The notes under the pieces were generated by a model. That model had not been told where the DNA came from. It saw only the letters and a program-made list of their open reading frames with translations, and did not search any database. A program made the translations under genes and the position numbers. Of a stretch of DNA of 64,000 nt, positions 11,600 to 22,465 are shown one piece after another. Each line of letters opens with the position of its first letter. Positions within the stretch are counted from its first letter, which is position 1. The stretch comes from Tragulus kanchil (lineage: Eukaryota > Chordata > Mammalia > Artiodactyla > Tragulidae), in NCBI GenBank assembly GCA_022376925.1, contig JAIOJX010000032.1, forward strand, positions 99,068,794 to 99,132,793, in the 5' to 3' direction.

Positions 11600-12245
11600 A
11601 ACTAGTAACATATAATGGCAAATAGATGGGCAAACAATGAAAAGAGTGACAAACTTTATTTTCATTGGTTCCAAAATCACTGTGGATGGTGACTGCAGCC
11701 ATGAAATTAAAAGACTCTTGCTCCTTGGAAGAAAAGCTATGACAAACGTAGACAGCGTATTGAAAAGCAGAGACATCACTTTGCCAACAAAAGTCTGTTA
11801 TAGTCAAAGCCTATGGTTTTCCCAGTAGTCATGTATGAATGTGACAGCTGGACCGTAAAGAAGGCTGAGCGATGAAGAATTGATGTCTTTGAACTGTGGT
11901 GTTAGAGAAAGCTCTTGAGAGTCCCTTGGACTCTCAAGTCAATCCTAAAGGAAATCAACCCTGAATATTCATTGGAAGGACTGGTGCTGAAGCTGAAGCT
12001 CCAGTACTCTGGCCACCTGATGCAAAGAGACAACTCATTGGGAAAGAACCTGATGCTGGGAAAAATAGAAGACAGAAGGAGATGGAGGGGTGACAGAGGA
12101 TGAGATGGTTGGATGGTATCACTCATGTCAATGGACATGAGTTTGAGCTAGCTCTAGGAGATGGTGGAGAACAGGGAAGCCTAGCATGCTGTAGGCCATG
12201 GGGTCACAAAGAGTCAAACATGACTGAGTGACTGAACTGAACTGA
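11600..12245 (+). mobile_element. BovB (RTE-type) LINE, 3' end with RT C-terminus relic, copy 1
   Basis: Two frame-shifted pieces translate to BovB-type protein. One, around 11637-11828, reads FIFIGSKITVDGDCSHEIKR and KAMTNVDSVLKSRDITLPTK. The other, around 11915-12103, reads [20 protein letters not shown] and LMLGKIEDRRR. The 3' end has the cacaaagagtcaaacatgac and actgaactgaactg tail shared with Bov-A SINEs. It is 5'-truncated and inactive: no catalytic palm residues are present and the frame is broken. Confidence 0.92.
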
Positions 12246-12714
12246 AAAAAATGATAGAACCAGGATTTGAACTGGCCTTTCCCCAGAACCTACTCTCTTA
12301 AGGACTGAAGGGGATGTTTTCATTAGATTTTCTTATTGAAATATTAGGCTCCCTAAGTTTATCTTTGAAGGTCGTTAGAACAAAGAGGCTAAACATCATA
12401 GGGCTAGGAATTAGTAAAGTGGCCAAAAAATTTTCTACATTTTAGACACATCCCTCCTTGCAGTATCAAGAGAACTTGGAGAAATCAAGGAGACCTGTTA
12501 GAAAGCATGCAAAGTTGTGATGTCTCAAAAGTAAAGCTGGAGAATGGATATAGAGTAGCAGCTGACATGTACTAAGGATTTACTAAGTGCTAGTATTATT
12601 CTATGCTCTTTGCTATAATAACTTATTTCATCCTCACACCTCTCCAAGGAGGTAGATACTATTATTGTTCCTGTTTTACAGATGATGAAACTTAGGTATT
12701 GAACCCAGCTAAGA

Positions 12715-13357
12715 AACTAGTAACATATAATGGCAAATAGATGGGCAAACAATGAAAAGAGTGACAAACTTTATTTTCATTGGTTCCAAAATCACTGTGG
12801 ATGGTGACTGCAGCCATGAAATTAAAAGACTCTTGCTCCTTGGAAGAAAAGCTATGACAAACGTAGACAGCGTATTGAAAAGCAGAGACATCACTTTGCC
12901 AACAAAAGTCTGTTATAGTCAAAGCCTATGGTTTTCCCAGTAGTCATGTATGAATGTGACAGCTGGACCGTAAAGAAGGCTGAGCGATGAAGAATTGATG
13001 TCTTTGAACTGTGGTGTTAGAGAAAGCTCTTGAGAGTCCCTTGGACTCTCAAGTCAATCCTAAAGGAAATCAACCCTGAATATTCATTGGAAGGACTGGT
13101 GCTGAAGCTGAAGCTCCAGTACTCTGGCCACCTGATGCAAAGAGACAACTCATTGGGAAAGAACCTGATGCTGGGAAAAATAGAAGACAGAAGGAGATGG
13201 AGGGGTGACAGAGGATGAGATGGTTGGATGGTATCACTCATGTCAATGGACATGAGTTTGAGCTAGCTCTAGGAGATGGTGGAGAACAGGGAAGCCTAGC
13301 ATGCTGTAGGCCATGGGGTCACAAAGAGTCAAACATGACTGAGTGACTGAACTGAAA
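12715..13357 (+). mobile_element. BovB LINE 3' end, copy 2
   Basis: This is the D6 right-unit copy of the element at 11600-12245, with the same frame breaks and the same flanking MIR-like bases. Its tail has one ctgaa unit fewer. The shared breaks show a copied locus and not a second insertion. Confidence 0.92.
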
Positions 13358-13540
13358 AAAATGATAGAACCAGGATTTGAACTGGCCTTTCCCCAGAACC
13401 TACTCTCTTAAGGACTGAAGGGGATGTTTTCATTAGATTTTCTTATTGAAATATTAGGCTCCCTAAGTTTATCTTTGAAGGTCGTTAGAAGGGCTATATG
13501 GCAGTGAATTAAGAAGACTAAGAAGTTAACTAGACTGATA

Positions 13541-13680
13541 ACCTTCAAAGCTTGGTAATCTATATCCTCATCTGTGAGGTGGAAATAGTAATATACACTT
13601 CATAGAATTTCTCTCTAGATTCAAGGGACAGTGTAACTATAGTGACTAGCACTTAGAAAACAGTTTTCAAATGCTAGTTT
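13541..13680 (+). mobile_element. MIR SINE relic (copy at 14703-14840)
   Basis: The order tggtaatctatatcctcatc, tgtgaggtggaaatagtaat, ttcatagaatttctctctag and agtgactagcactt follows the MIR 3' half in sense orientation (cctcatctgtaaaatggg..., agcacttag). It is weakly conserved, and D7 duplicates it. Confidence 0.5.
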
Positions 13681-13988
13681 TTTTCTTCCTTCCCCTTGGA
13701 GGATTGTGGCAATTTGAAACTCCTATTAAGGTTCTTCATAAACAGGGATGAAAATTCTTAAAGTGATGAAGATAAATGAACTACCACTACCTTTAACAAC
13801 ATAGATGAGCCTTGGAAAACTAATATTGGATAAGAAAAGCAATTCTCAGAAGACTACATATGGTATTCTATTCTGTGTTTATGAAACCCTAAAGAACAAA
13901 AATCTAAATAATGTACTGTTTAGGGACATGTGGATATGTGGTATTCTTTTTCTTTTGAAAAGAGAAGAGCTGCTTAACACAACATTAA

Positions 13989-14052
13989 ATAGGGTCACAA
14001 AGAGTCAACCATGACTGAGTGACTGAGCACACACACTCACACACACACAAAA
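13989..14052 (+). mobile_element. Bov-A tail fragment with CA-rich end (copy at 15157-15217)
   Basis: The fragment reads agggtcacaaagagtcaacc, then atgactgagtgactgagcac, then a short (CA/CTCA) stretch. This is the terminal 45 bp of a Bov-A or BovB element followed by its simple-sequence tail. The D7 right copy carries a C/T-type difference (gtcgcaaag). Confidence 0.75.
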
Positions 14053-14369
14053 CACAACCTTAAGGATGGTAGTTACCAGAGAGGAAGACAGGGAAATGGG
14101 ATAAAGAAGGACACATGTTTCATGCAGTAGTGAAGACAGCCGTGTTCGTTGTGAGTGCTTGGTTATTATTAATCTCTTGTGGGCATTAAAATTACAAATA
14201 TTTAAACAGATAATGAAGGGAGCGGATTCAAAGGAGGTAGAATAGGCTTCAGGCTTGACTTGACTCAGGATACAAACAAGGACCCAGGGCTCTATTTCTT
14301 GGCTCTGCTTCCTGTAGATTAAAAACTTTCTTAATCTGCACAGATGATGGAGAAGACAGGGAATGGGGT

Positions 14370-14523
14370 ACAGAGGATGAGATGGTTGGATGGTATCACT
14401 CATGTCAATGGACATGAGTTTGAGCTAGCTCTAGGAGATGGTGGAGAACAGGGAAGCCTAGCATGCTGTAGGCCATGGGGTCACAAAGAGTCAAACATGA
14501 CTGAGTGACTGAACTGAACTGAA
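14370..14523 (+). mobile_element. BovB LINE 3' terminus, truncated copy 3
   Basis: Only the last 150 bp of the BovB element, from acagaggatgagatgg to the ctgaactgaactg tail, are present. It starts at the D7 junction, so this third copy was cut by the duplication boundary. It keeps the long ctgaactgaactg tail seen at 12245. Confidence 0.88.
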
Positions 14524-15754
14524 AAAAATGATAGAACCAGGATTTGAACTGGCCTTTCCCCAGAACCTACTCTCTTAAGGACTGAAGGGGATGTTTTCAT
14601 TAGATTTTCTTATTGAAATATTAGGCTCCCTAAGTTTATCTTTGAAGGTCGTTAGAAGGGCTATATGGCAGTGAATTAAGAAGACTAAGAAGTTAACTAG
14701 ACTGATAACCTTCAAAGCTTGGTAATCTATATCCTCATCTGTGAGATGGAAATAGTAATATACACTTCATAGAATTTCTCTCTAGATTCAAGGGACAGTG
14801 TAACTATAGTGACTAGCACTTAGAAAACAGTTTTCAAATGCTAGTTTTTTTCTTCCTTCCCCTTGGAGGATTGTGGCAATTTGAAACTCCTATTAAGGTT
14901 CTTCATAAACAGGGATGAAAATTCTTAAAGTGATGAAGATAAATGAACTACCACTACCTTTAACAACATAGATGAGCCTTGGAAAACTAATATTGGATAA
15001 GAAAAGCAATTCTCAGAAGACTACATATGGTATTCTATTCTGTGTTTATGAAACCCTAAAGAACAAAAATCTAAATAATGTACTGTTTAGGGACATGTGG
15101 ATATGTGGTATTCTTTTTCTTTTGAAAAGAGAAGAGCTGCTTAACACAACATTAAATAGGGTCGCAAAGAGTCAACCATGACTGAGTGACTGAGCACACA
15201 CACTCACACACACACAAAACACAACCTTAAGGATGGTAGTTACCAGAGAGGAAGACAGGGAAATGGGATAAGGAAGGACACATGTTTCATGCAGTAGTGA
15301 AGACAGCAGTGTTCGTTGTGAGTGCTTGGTTATTATTAATCTCTTGTGGGCATTAAAATTACAAATATTTAAACAGATAATGAAGGGAGCAGATTCAAAG
15401 GAGGTAGAATAGGCTTCAGGCTTGACTTGACTCAGGATACAAACAAGGACCCAGGGCTCTATTTCTTGGCTCTGCTTCCTGTAGATTAAAAACTTTCTTA
15501 ATCTGCACAGCGTGGCTTCATTGGCAGCTGCAGAGTTGCATTGTTGTAGCACTCAGTTCAGCAGAAAGCATCTTCTTCTCCATCAGCTCAAGTAAGTGAC
15601 TCAGAACAGAACCTCATCTTTCCTCCTGGCCTCTTGGGTCATGCTCAGTGCTAGAATCAGTCCCTTAGGCTAAGGCTTGCAGTGATTGATTTAGTCAGAG
15701 TCATATGCCAGAATCATGTGTCCTGGACTGGAACTGACTCAAAGCACAATGGTT

Positions 15755-16073
15755 AAGAATGAGGGCAGGGCTCCTCTGGTGGTCCAGTGGGTAAAGAGTC
15801 TACCTTGCAGTGCAAGGGGCTCCAGTTCAATCCCTGGCACTGGAAGATCCCACATGCCACAGAGTGGCTGGGCCCATGTGTCCAATTATGAGCCAGTGCT
15901 CTGGGGTGCATGCGCCCAGAGCCAGTGCTCTGCAACAAGAGACACCACTGCAATGGGAGCCCCACACAGGCCAAAGAATGAAGGATGGGTGAAAATAATA
16001 AATACATTTTTAAAAAAGCTCGTGGTATGAAGTTTAAGTTGAAAAAGGAATTTAAAAAAAAGAATGAGGGTAG
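15755..16073 (+). mobile_element. tRNA-derived SINE (Bov-tA/CHR-type) with 14-bp target-site duplication
   Basis: Flanking 14-mers aagaatgagggcag (15755-15768) and aagaatgagggtag (16060-16073) differ at one base and delimit the insertion. Inside are ctcctctggtggtccagtgg, a gttcaatccctggc B-box-like run, the ggtgcatgcgcccagagcc block and an A-rich tail. The left edge of duplication D8 falls in this tail. Confidence 0.9.
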
Positions 16074-16576
16074 CACTGGCTCCTGCAGAGCCAGATTAGG
16101 ATGTCCATGATGCACCAAGAATGGAGGTTGGTGGTAAACACAGCAAATGGCCAGAGGACCTATTTAAAACACCTGTGATTATATTATGCATGTTTACTAT
16201 AGACTTTTTGCCAAGTTGAGAATATTATAAAGGCTAAAATAGAAGTCACCGGGAATCCCAAAACTCTGAGAAAACCAATGCTACTATTAAAACCAATTTT
16301 CTTCCTGAATTTTTTTTTAAAGTTATTTTGTTGCATTGATGATTGTAAATTCAATTATGTAAATACTCTTCATTTAACAAATATATTTTTGGTGTTTTAT
16401 TAGAATAACACAACTTTATGTGATTCTTTCATTCATTTAGTTTTTATCAGCCACTAGTGAGCCCCTCTTTATTTCCAGGTACTTTAGGAAGTGTTTGGAA
16501 TACTGAAATGATTGTCACATTTCTTGTCTTCAATCTAGTTCATAATCTATTACTCAGTAAGTAGTAATGGGGAAGA

Positions 16577-16610
<34 letters not shown>

Positions 16611-16611
16611 A
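16577..16611. repeat. (AT)n(TG)n microsatellite (copy at 17742-17776)
   Basis: A short AT run passes into 25 nt of pure TG (16586-16610). The D8 copy has the same 25-nt TG tract (17751-17775). Such tracts mutate quickly, so identical length argues that the two copies are the same locus or a very recent copy. Confidence 0.95.
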
Positions 16612-16639
16612 TAGTGGATATGTGTATAGTATAATATAC

Positions 16640-17190
16640 ATATTTTAATATATGTGTCATGTATGTAAACAAATTATGAAAACATTAAGCAAGGCCTCCT
16701 ACCTAAGCAAGGGTTTCCAGCCATATGTCTGGGCTCAGTCTTTAAGTAAGTGTGGGATTTCAGTAAGCCTAGGAAGCAGGTGAGAAGCTGAGGTTGCAGA
16801 GTAAAGGATCCAGGCCAAGATGATAGTGTAAGAAGGACACAGAGGTAAAGGCACCATAGTGTTTCTTGAGCCCAGGGTGCAGGGCACAGAATGAAGAGAG
16901 ATGAAGCTGGAGAGAAGGGAGCTAGAAGTCCTTACACTCCCTGCAGGGGATGCTGGGCTTCTCAGAGGGAGGCCACAGTTTATTCTAGTTCAGGGATGCG
17001 AACAATTCTCCTGCTCAGGACCTACCACGATCAGATCAGAATTGCCTTTCTTGCAGGCTGTCTGTATACCCAGCAGAGTCTTACATGTTCTTTAGGACAA
17101 AGTAATGGACTGCCAACTCCATACATCCTCCTCCCCGCAGCTAAGAGGAAGCTAGCTCCTTCCAGCCTCCACAGCACCACCCTCTCCTCT
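16640..17190. other. Non-coding stretch within D8 (copy 17805-18350)
   Basis: Single-copy-type sequence. Frames of up to 109 codons (16891-17220) have no recognisable domain. Two single-base differences alter their translation in the second copy, and each frame ends at the duplication boundary, which argues against coding. Confidence 0.5.
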
Positions 17191-17741
17191 CTAAGAGGAA
17201 TGTGTCTCGGTATGAATTAAGGAATTAAAAAGAATGAGGTAGCACTGGCTCCTGCAGAGCCAGATTAGGATGTCCATGATGCACCAAGAATGGAGGTTGG
17301 TGGTAAACACAGCAAATGGCCAGAGGACCTATTTAAAACACCTGTGATTATATTATGCATGTTTACTATAGACTTTTTGCCAAGTTGAGAATATTATAAA
17401 GGCTAAAATAGAAGTCACCGAATCCCAAAACTCTGAGAAAACCAATGCTACTATTAAAACCAATTTTCTTCCTGAATTTTTTTAAAGTTATTTTGTTGCA
17501 TTGATGATTGTAAATTCAATTATGTAAATACTCTTCATTTAACAAATATATTTTTGGTGTTTTATTAGAATAACACAACTTTATGTGATTCTTTCATTCA
17601 TTTAGTTTTTATCAGCCACTAGTGAGCCCCTCTTTATTTCCAGGTACTTTAGGAAGTGTTTGGAATACTGAAATGATTGTCACATTTCTTGTCTTCAATC
17701 TAGTTCATAATCTATTACTCAGTAAGTAGTAATGGGGAAGA

Positions 17742-17775
<34 letters not shown>

Positions 17776-18357
17776 ATAGTGGATATGTGTATAGTATAAT
17801 ATACATATTTTAATATATGTGTCATGTATGTAAACAAATTATGAAAACATTAAGCAAGGCCTCCTACCTAAGCAAGGGTTTCCAGCCATATGTCTGGGCT
17901 CAGTCTTTAAGTAAGTGTGGGATTTCAGTAAGCCTAGGAAGCAGGTGAGAAGCTGAGGTTGCAGAGTAAAGGATCCAGGCCAAGATGATAGTGTAAGAAG
18001 GACACAGAGGTAAAGGCACCATAGTGTTTCTTGAGCCCAGGGTGCAGGGCACAGAATGAAGAGAGATGAAGCTGGAGAGAAGGGAGCTAGAAGTCCTTAC
18101 ACTCCCTGCAGGGGATGCTGGGCTTCTCAGAGGGAGGCCACAGTTTATTCTAGTTCAGGGATACGAACCATTCTCCTGCTCAGGACCTACCACGATCAGA
18201 TCAGAATTGCCTTTCTTGCAGGCTGTCTGTATACCCAGCAGAGTCTTACATGTTCTTTAGGACAAAGTAATGGACTGCCAACTCCATACATCCTCCTCCC
18301 CGCAGCTAAGAGGAAGCTAGCTCCTTCCAGCCTCCACAGCACCACCCTCTCCCTCTC

Positions 18358-18889
18358 TGTCATCTTGGCACTTTGATGGTGAATGTGTTAGGGCATGTAG
18401 GAGACTTGGTTCTGTGTACACCTCTAGATTGTCCTCCCTGGATGGAAGGCATGCTCAGGGCCTGGTTGGAATTATCTTTGTGTTTCATGCTCTGTCTGAC
18501 ACATGAAATGTGAGTTAGATAAACACAATGAAATTGAACGACATACCAGGAACTTTCGGCCGAGAGAGATTTTTCCCTCCATGAGACATCTGGTGAGGTT
18601 CAGAAACATCTTTCGTTGTCATGACTGGGGAGGGAGGTGTTACTGGGTATGTAAGTGGGTACACCCAGGGATGCTACTAAATAGTCTACTATGCACAGGA
18701 TAGCCCCTGCAACAAAGAATTTCTAGTCCCAAATACCAATAGTTTTGAGGCCGAGAAACACTGGAATATGCTGAGTGAAATACAGGGTTTATTGGCTGGG
18801 TTGTCCAGAGCACTCATTTTTCATTCTGGCTCTGTAGCTTTTTTCTTAGGTGACTGTTGGGCAAGTATGTGCTCCCTGGGTCTCTAGGC
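18358..18889. other. Non-coding stretch between D8 and D9
   Basis: No gene visible. The sequence includes cataccaggaactttcggcc and gttcagaaacatctttcg, which resemble an old transposon relic I cannot name. Confidence 0.4.
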
Positions 18890-18939
18890 CATCTTTTCTA
18901 GGATGTCTAGTATGGAGACCATAAGCTTGAGTCAGGTAA

Positions 18940-19130
18940 AGGTGAACTCGAACTTTCACTCAGCTCTCTACCCTCTGTGAGGTCCTGGGCAAAAGAGTCT
19001 TTATGTCTTGGTTTCCTCTTTTGTAAACAGGGATTATAGTGCCTATTTTGGAAAAGTAAGAGGAATTGACATAATTTATGTAAACCAAGACCCATAGCAC
19101 TTGACCCATAGAAGATGCTCAGTAATCAAG
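18940..19130 (+). mobile_element. MIR SINE relic (copy at 20069-20259)
   Basis: Sense-orientation MIR order: cactcagctctctaccctct, gtgaggtcctgggcaaaaga, cttggtttcctcttttgtaa, acagggattatagtgcc, and a terminal acttgacccatagaagatgc plus tcagtaat. The order is well preserved although diverged. D9 duplicates it. Confidence 0.7.
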
Positions 19131-19249
19131 ATTGTTATGATATACTAGCATTACTATTTTTTTTTGCCTTTTAATAGTTTATTACATCCTCAAGTATCTC
19201 ATGTGGATGGAATACGAATGGAGAAAGCTGCTCCTCTAAGTTTGATATG

Positions 19250-19700
19250 CAGCAACCAGTTTACAGGCTTTTTTATTTATTTATTTTTGGTGTTCAGTCT
19301 TTTTTTGTTGTTTACTTTTACAGAGTTTTGTTGTTTAAAGCTATGCATAAACCCAAATCAGTCATAGGTATACCCTTGACCCCTCCCACCTGAATCCCCC
19401 TCCCAGTCCCTCCCCATTCCACCCCTCCAGGTTGTTGCGTAGCCCCCATGTAAGCTCCCTTAGTCTTACAGCATGTTCACAATGGTTGTCTCTTTTATAT
19501 ATGATAGTGTAGGTTTCCATGTTACTTTTTCCATACTTCTCGTTCATTCCCTCCCCCCAATGCCCATAAGTCTATTCTCTATGTCTCTTTCTCCACTGCT
19601 TACCATTACTGTTAATCAGATAAAGGATTTGGAAATGGACTCTAGGGTCTTTTCCATCTCTGATAGGTTTTAGAAGACTCCCCCATTTGTTTCTCTGCAT
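19250..19700 (-). mobile_element. L1 LINE 3' region fragment, copy 1
   Basis: Reverse-oriented L1 3'UTR-like sequence: a T-rich opening, aaatcagtcataggtatacc, a cccctcc/ccattccacccc pyrimidine tract, then tgtaggtttccatgttac, ttccatacttctcgttcatt and ataagtctattctctatg. No reverse-transcriptase frame is present. Family assignment is from pattern memory. Confidence 0.65.
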
Positions 19701-19714
19701 GTAAATGTTCAGTG

Positions 19715-20010
19715 CATTTGCTCAGCTGGAGTAAGGGAGATGGCCAGGCATGGGTATCACATGGGGTTTCAGCAAGAGACATATTATGGACTCAAAGTAG
19801 GAAACTTGAGGAACATTTATGAAAGGGATTATTATAAAGATGTAGGCATATTTAAGGAACCAACAAAGAGTAATGCAGGGTTACACTGCCCATCTAAAAG
19901 TCTAAGTAGAAAACATAGTTATCAGGATCTAGAGAAGTTAATTCTGAGGAGAGGGCCCCTTATAGTAGCTACAGTGAAACCTTTAACAGGAATGAAGGTT
20001 CCTCCCCTCT
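19715..20010. repeat. Ancient transposon or LTR relic, family unassigned, copy 1
   Basis: From ctcagctggagtaagggaga the block runs through catggggtttcagcaagaga and ggatctagagaagttaattc to cagtgaaaccttt. It resembles an old mammalian LTR/DNA-transposon relic. Its open frame (96 codons here, 159 codons in the 20813 copy) has no known domain and its end changes with the duplication boundary. Confidence 0.4.
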
Positions 20011-20378
20011 TCTGTCTCCATCTTTTCTAGGATGTCTAGTATGGAGACCATAAGCTTGAGTCAGGTAAAGGTGAACTCGAACTTTCACTCAGCTCTCTAC
20101 CCTCTGTGAGGTCCTGGGCAAAAGAGTCTTTATGTCTTGGTTTCCTCTTTGTAAACAGGGATTATAGTGCCTATTTTGGAAAAGTAAGAGGAATTGACAT
20201 AATTTATGTACACCAAGACCCATAGCACTTGACCCATAGAAGATGCTCAGTAATCAAGATTGTTATGATATACTAGCATTACTATTTTTTTGCCTTTTAA
20301 TAGTTTATTACATCCTCAAGTATCTCATGTGGATGGAATACGAATGGAGAAAGCTGCTCCTCTAAGTTTGATATGCAG

Positions 20379-20829
20379 CAACCAGTTTACAGGCTTTTTT
20401 ATTTATTTATTTTTGGTGTTCAGTCTTTTTTTGTTGTTTACTTTTACAGAGTTTTGTTGTTTAAAGCTATGCATAAACCCAAATCAGTCATAGGTATACC
20501 CTTGACCCCTCCCACCTGAATCCCCCTCCCAGTCCCTCCCCATTCCACCCCTCCAGGTTGTTGCGTAGCCCCCATGTAAGCTCCCTTAGTCTTACAGCAT
20601 GTTCACAATGGTTGTCTCTTTTATATATGATAGTGTAGGTTTCCATGTTACTTTTTCCATACTTCTCGTTCATTCCCTCCCCCCAATGCCCATAAGTCTA
20701 TTCTCTATGTCTCTTTCTCCACTGCTTACCATTACTGTTAATCAGATAAAGGATTTGGAAATGGACTCTAGGGTCTTTTCCATCTCTGATAGGTTTTAGA
20801 AGACTCCCCCATTTGTTTTCTCTGCATGT
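20379..20829 (-). mobile_element. L1 LINE 3' region fragment, copy 2
   Basis: D9 right-unit copy of the fragment at 19250-19700, identical apart from one T inserted in a homopolymer near 20817. Confidence 0.65.
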
Positions 20830-20839
20830 AAATGTTCAG

Positions 20840-21320
20840 TGCATTTGCTCAGCTGGAGTAAGGGAGATGGCCAGGCATGGGTATCACATGGGGTTTCAGC
20901 AAGAGACATATTATGGACTCAAAGTAGGAAACTTGAGGAACATTTATGAAAGGGATTATTATAAAGATGTAGGCATATTTAAGGAACCAACAAAGAGTAA
21001 TGCAGGGTTACACTGCCCATCTAAAAGTCTAAGTAGAAAACATAGTTATCAGGATCTAGAGAAGTTAATTCTGAGGAGAGGGGCCCCTTATAGTAGCTAC
21101 AGTGAAACCTTTGGAGAGAGTCAGGGAATGAATATTAGGCTTCCTCCTCCTCTTCTGTCTCCATCTCTTGCCTGCACCTCCCATTGTCTGAATCCAGTAG
21201 GAAGCCATAGGGCAGAAAGCCTGTTAATGCAGCTGTTCTGTCAATTTTTGAGGACACAGATCCTATCAAAAAGGTGTGGAGAGTGGATCTGAAGAGGCAA
21301 AGAAAGTATCAGTTACAACA
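20840..21320. repeat. Ancient transposon or LTR relic, longest copy
   Basis: The same block as 19715-20010, but it continues through ggagagagtcagggaatgaa, ccattgtctgaatccagtag, aagcctgttaatgcagctg and gagtggatctgaagaggcaa. This is the most complete of three copies; the third starts at 22062. The continuation fits one old repeat and not an exon. Confidence 0.45.
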
Positions 21321-21602
21321 CGGTCTTAGGGTCTGTGAAGTAGCAGCAGTCTGGAGTTTGGGCATCATGACCTGCTGTCAGATCAAAATGTCAGCACTCT
21401 AGTTCTTTATAGGTGAGAGATAGCACCAGGTGTGACCATCTGTCCCACTGTGAGTGCATCTCACTCCCAAGGTTCAAGAGGAAATACAATTCTAATCTGG
21501 TTCTTTGAGTAATGCCTGCTTCAAGAGAAGAAAGACACAGAGCATTTCCATGCTGGAATGTTAAAATGATGACAGCTCCTTTGGGAAGCACCATGACTTG
21601 GT

Positions 21603-21760
21603 GGAACCCTGGGGACCTGTGTCCCAGTTTGGACTCTGTCCCTTGCTGTCTTTGTAATATCTGGGACTCAGGTTTTTCACCTGTTAAATAGAATAGTTGT
21701 CTATAGTTTACACACCTGTTTTGTGGATTAGGAAGACTTGAAGGAGTGAAGAGCCCGTCC
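21603..21760 (+). mobile_element. MIR SINE relic (copy at 22746-22903)
   Basis: Sense MIR order: ggtggaaccctggggacctg, cagtttggactctgtccctt, gctgtctttgtaatatctgg, gactcaggtttttcacctgt, taaatagaatagttgtc, then acctgttttgtggattagg. D10 duplicates it. Confidence 0.6.
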
Positions 21761-21784
21761 TTGGCACCTTATCATGCTAAGACC

Positions 21785-21910
21785 AGGTTTTATTTATCTA
21801 ACATTTATTGAATGACCAGTTACTAGATGCCAATCTTGTGCTTGGAGTAAAATCATGATAGCTAAGGTAAGACCCCAAACTTTAAGAAAATTGCAATCTA
21901 GAATAAGACT
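21785..21910. repeat. Ancient repeat relic, same family as at 34000 (copy at 22928-23053)
   Basis: The phrase series catttattgaatgaccagtt, actagatgccaatcttgtgc and ttaagaaaattgcaatctag follows the family seen at 23945, 33990 and 53245 (tttattgagtgc..., aggcactgtgc..., gagcttacattctag). D10 duplicates it. Family not named. Confidence 0.4.
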
Positions 21911-22061
21911 TTCTATCCTGGGATGGATAAATAGGCTTTGGAGATTTTGTTCTCTTGAAACTGAATGCAGAAAATGGTACATATATGTATGTGCATTTAT
22001 CTAGAAAGATATCATTAGGTTCTCCAAGTTAAGAATCACTCTAGGAAAACTTTTAAAGAAT

Positions 22062-22465
22062 AAAGTAGGAAAAACTTGAGGAACATTTATGAAAGGGATT
22101 ATTATAAAGATGTAGGCATATTTAAGGAACCAACAAAGAGTAATGCAGGGTTACACTGCCCATCTAAAAGTCTAAGTAGAAAACATAGTTATCAGGATCT
22201 AGAGAAGTTAATTCTGAGGAGAGGGGCCCCTTATAGTAGCTACAGTGAAACCTTTGGAGAGAGTCAGGGAATGAATATTAGGCTTCCTCCTCCTCTTCTG
22301 TCTCCATCTCTTGCCTGCACCTCCCATTGTCTGAATCCAGTAGGAAGCCATAGGGCAGAAAGCCTGTTAATGCAGCTGTTCTGTCAATTTTTGAGGACAC
22401 AGATCCTATCAAAAAGGTGTGGAGAGTGGATCTGAAGAGGCAAAGAAAGTATCAGTTACAACACG
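22062..22465. repeat. Ancient transposon or LTR relic, copy 3 (truncated by D10 junction)
   Basis: It begins abruptly at the D10 junction with aaagtaggaaaaacttgagg and then follows the 20921-21320 block without other change. The missing 5' part is due to the duplication boundary. Confidence 0.45.

Larger units (their letters stand above)
11319..13490. repeat. Direct duplication D6, unit about 1115 bp
   Basis: Bases 11319-12380 recur at 12434-13490. The right unit lacks one 5-bp ctgaa repeat at the end of BovB. Bases 12381-12433 look like filler, but patches match both parent ends: gggcta...gaatta of the unit end and agtaaagtggc of the unit start. This is what a poor consensus at fragment ends would give. 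Confidence 0.93.
13208..15510. repeat. Direct duplication D7, unit about 1162 bp
   Basis: Bases 13208-14343 recur at 14370-15510. The left unit begins inside the BovB tail, so its last 150 bp occur three times. Substitutions separate the copies (gtcacaaag/gtcgcaaag, gccgtgttcg/gcagtgttcg, agcggattc/agcagattc, gaggtgg/gagatgg), more than in most pairs here. Bases 14344-14369 are an indel-rich version of the unit start. Confidence 0.94.
16017..18357. repeat. Direct duplication D8, unit about 1170 bp
   Basis: Bases about 16017-17204 recur at 17205-18357. The right unit opens with a shortened version of the SINE tail (ctcggtatgaattaagg, versus ctcgtggtatgaagtttaag on the left). Substitutions include gatgcgaacaattc (left) versus gatacgaaccattc (right), and the right copy lacks gg in accgggaatcc. 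Confidence 0.93.
18890..21166. repeat. Direct duplication D9, unit 1129 bp
   Basis: Bases 18890-20018 recur at 20019-21166. The left unit end is a shortened version of the right one: cctttaacaggaatg versus cctttggagagagtcagg, then both read cttctgtctccatct. The junction lies in ccatct, which is also present at the unit start (ggccatcttttc) and unit end (ctccatctcttg). Homopolymer lengths differ at 19157 and 19018. Confidence 0.93.

Noticed and set aside
20813..21292. 159-codon frame as a novel protein
   Set aside because: It lies in an old repeat relic. The 19740 copy is cut to 96 codons and the 22076 copy starts elsewhere because of the duplication boundaries, and I see no conserved domain or splice context.
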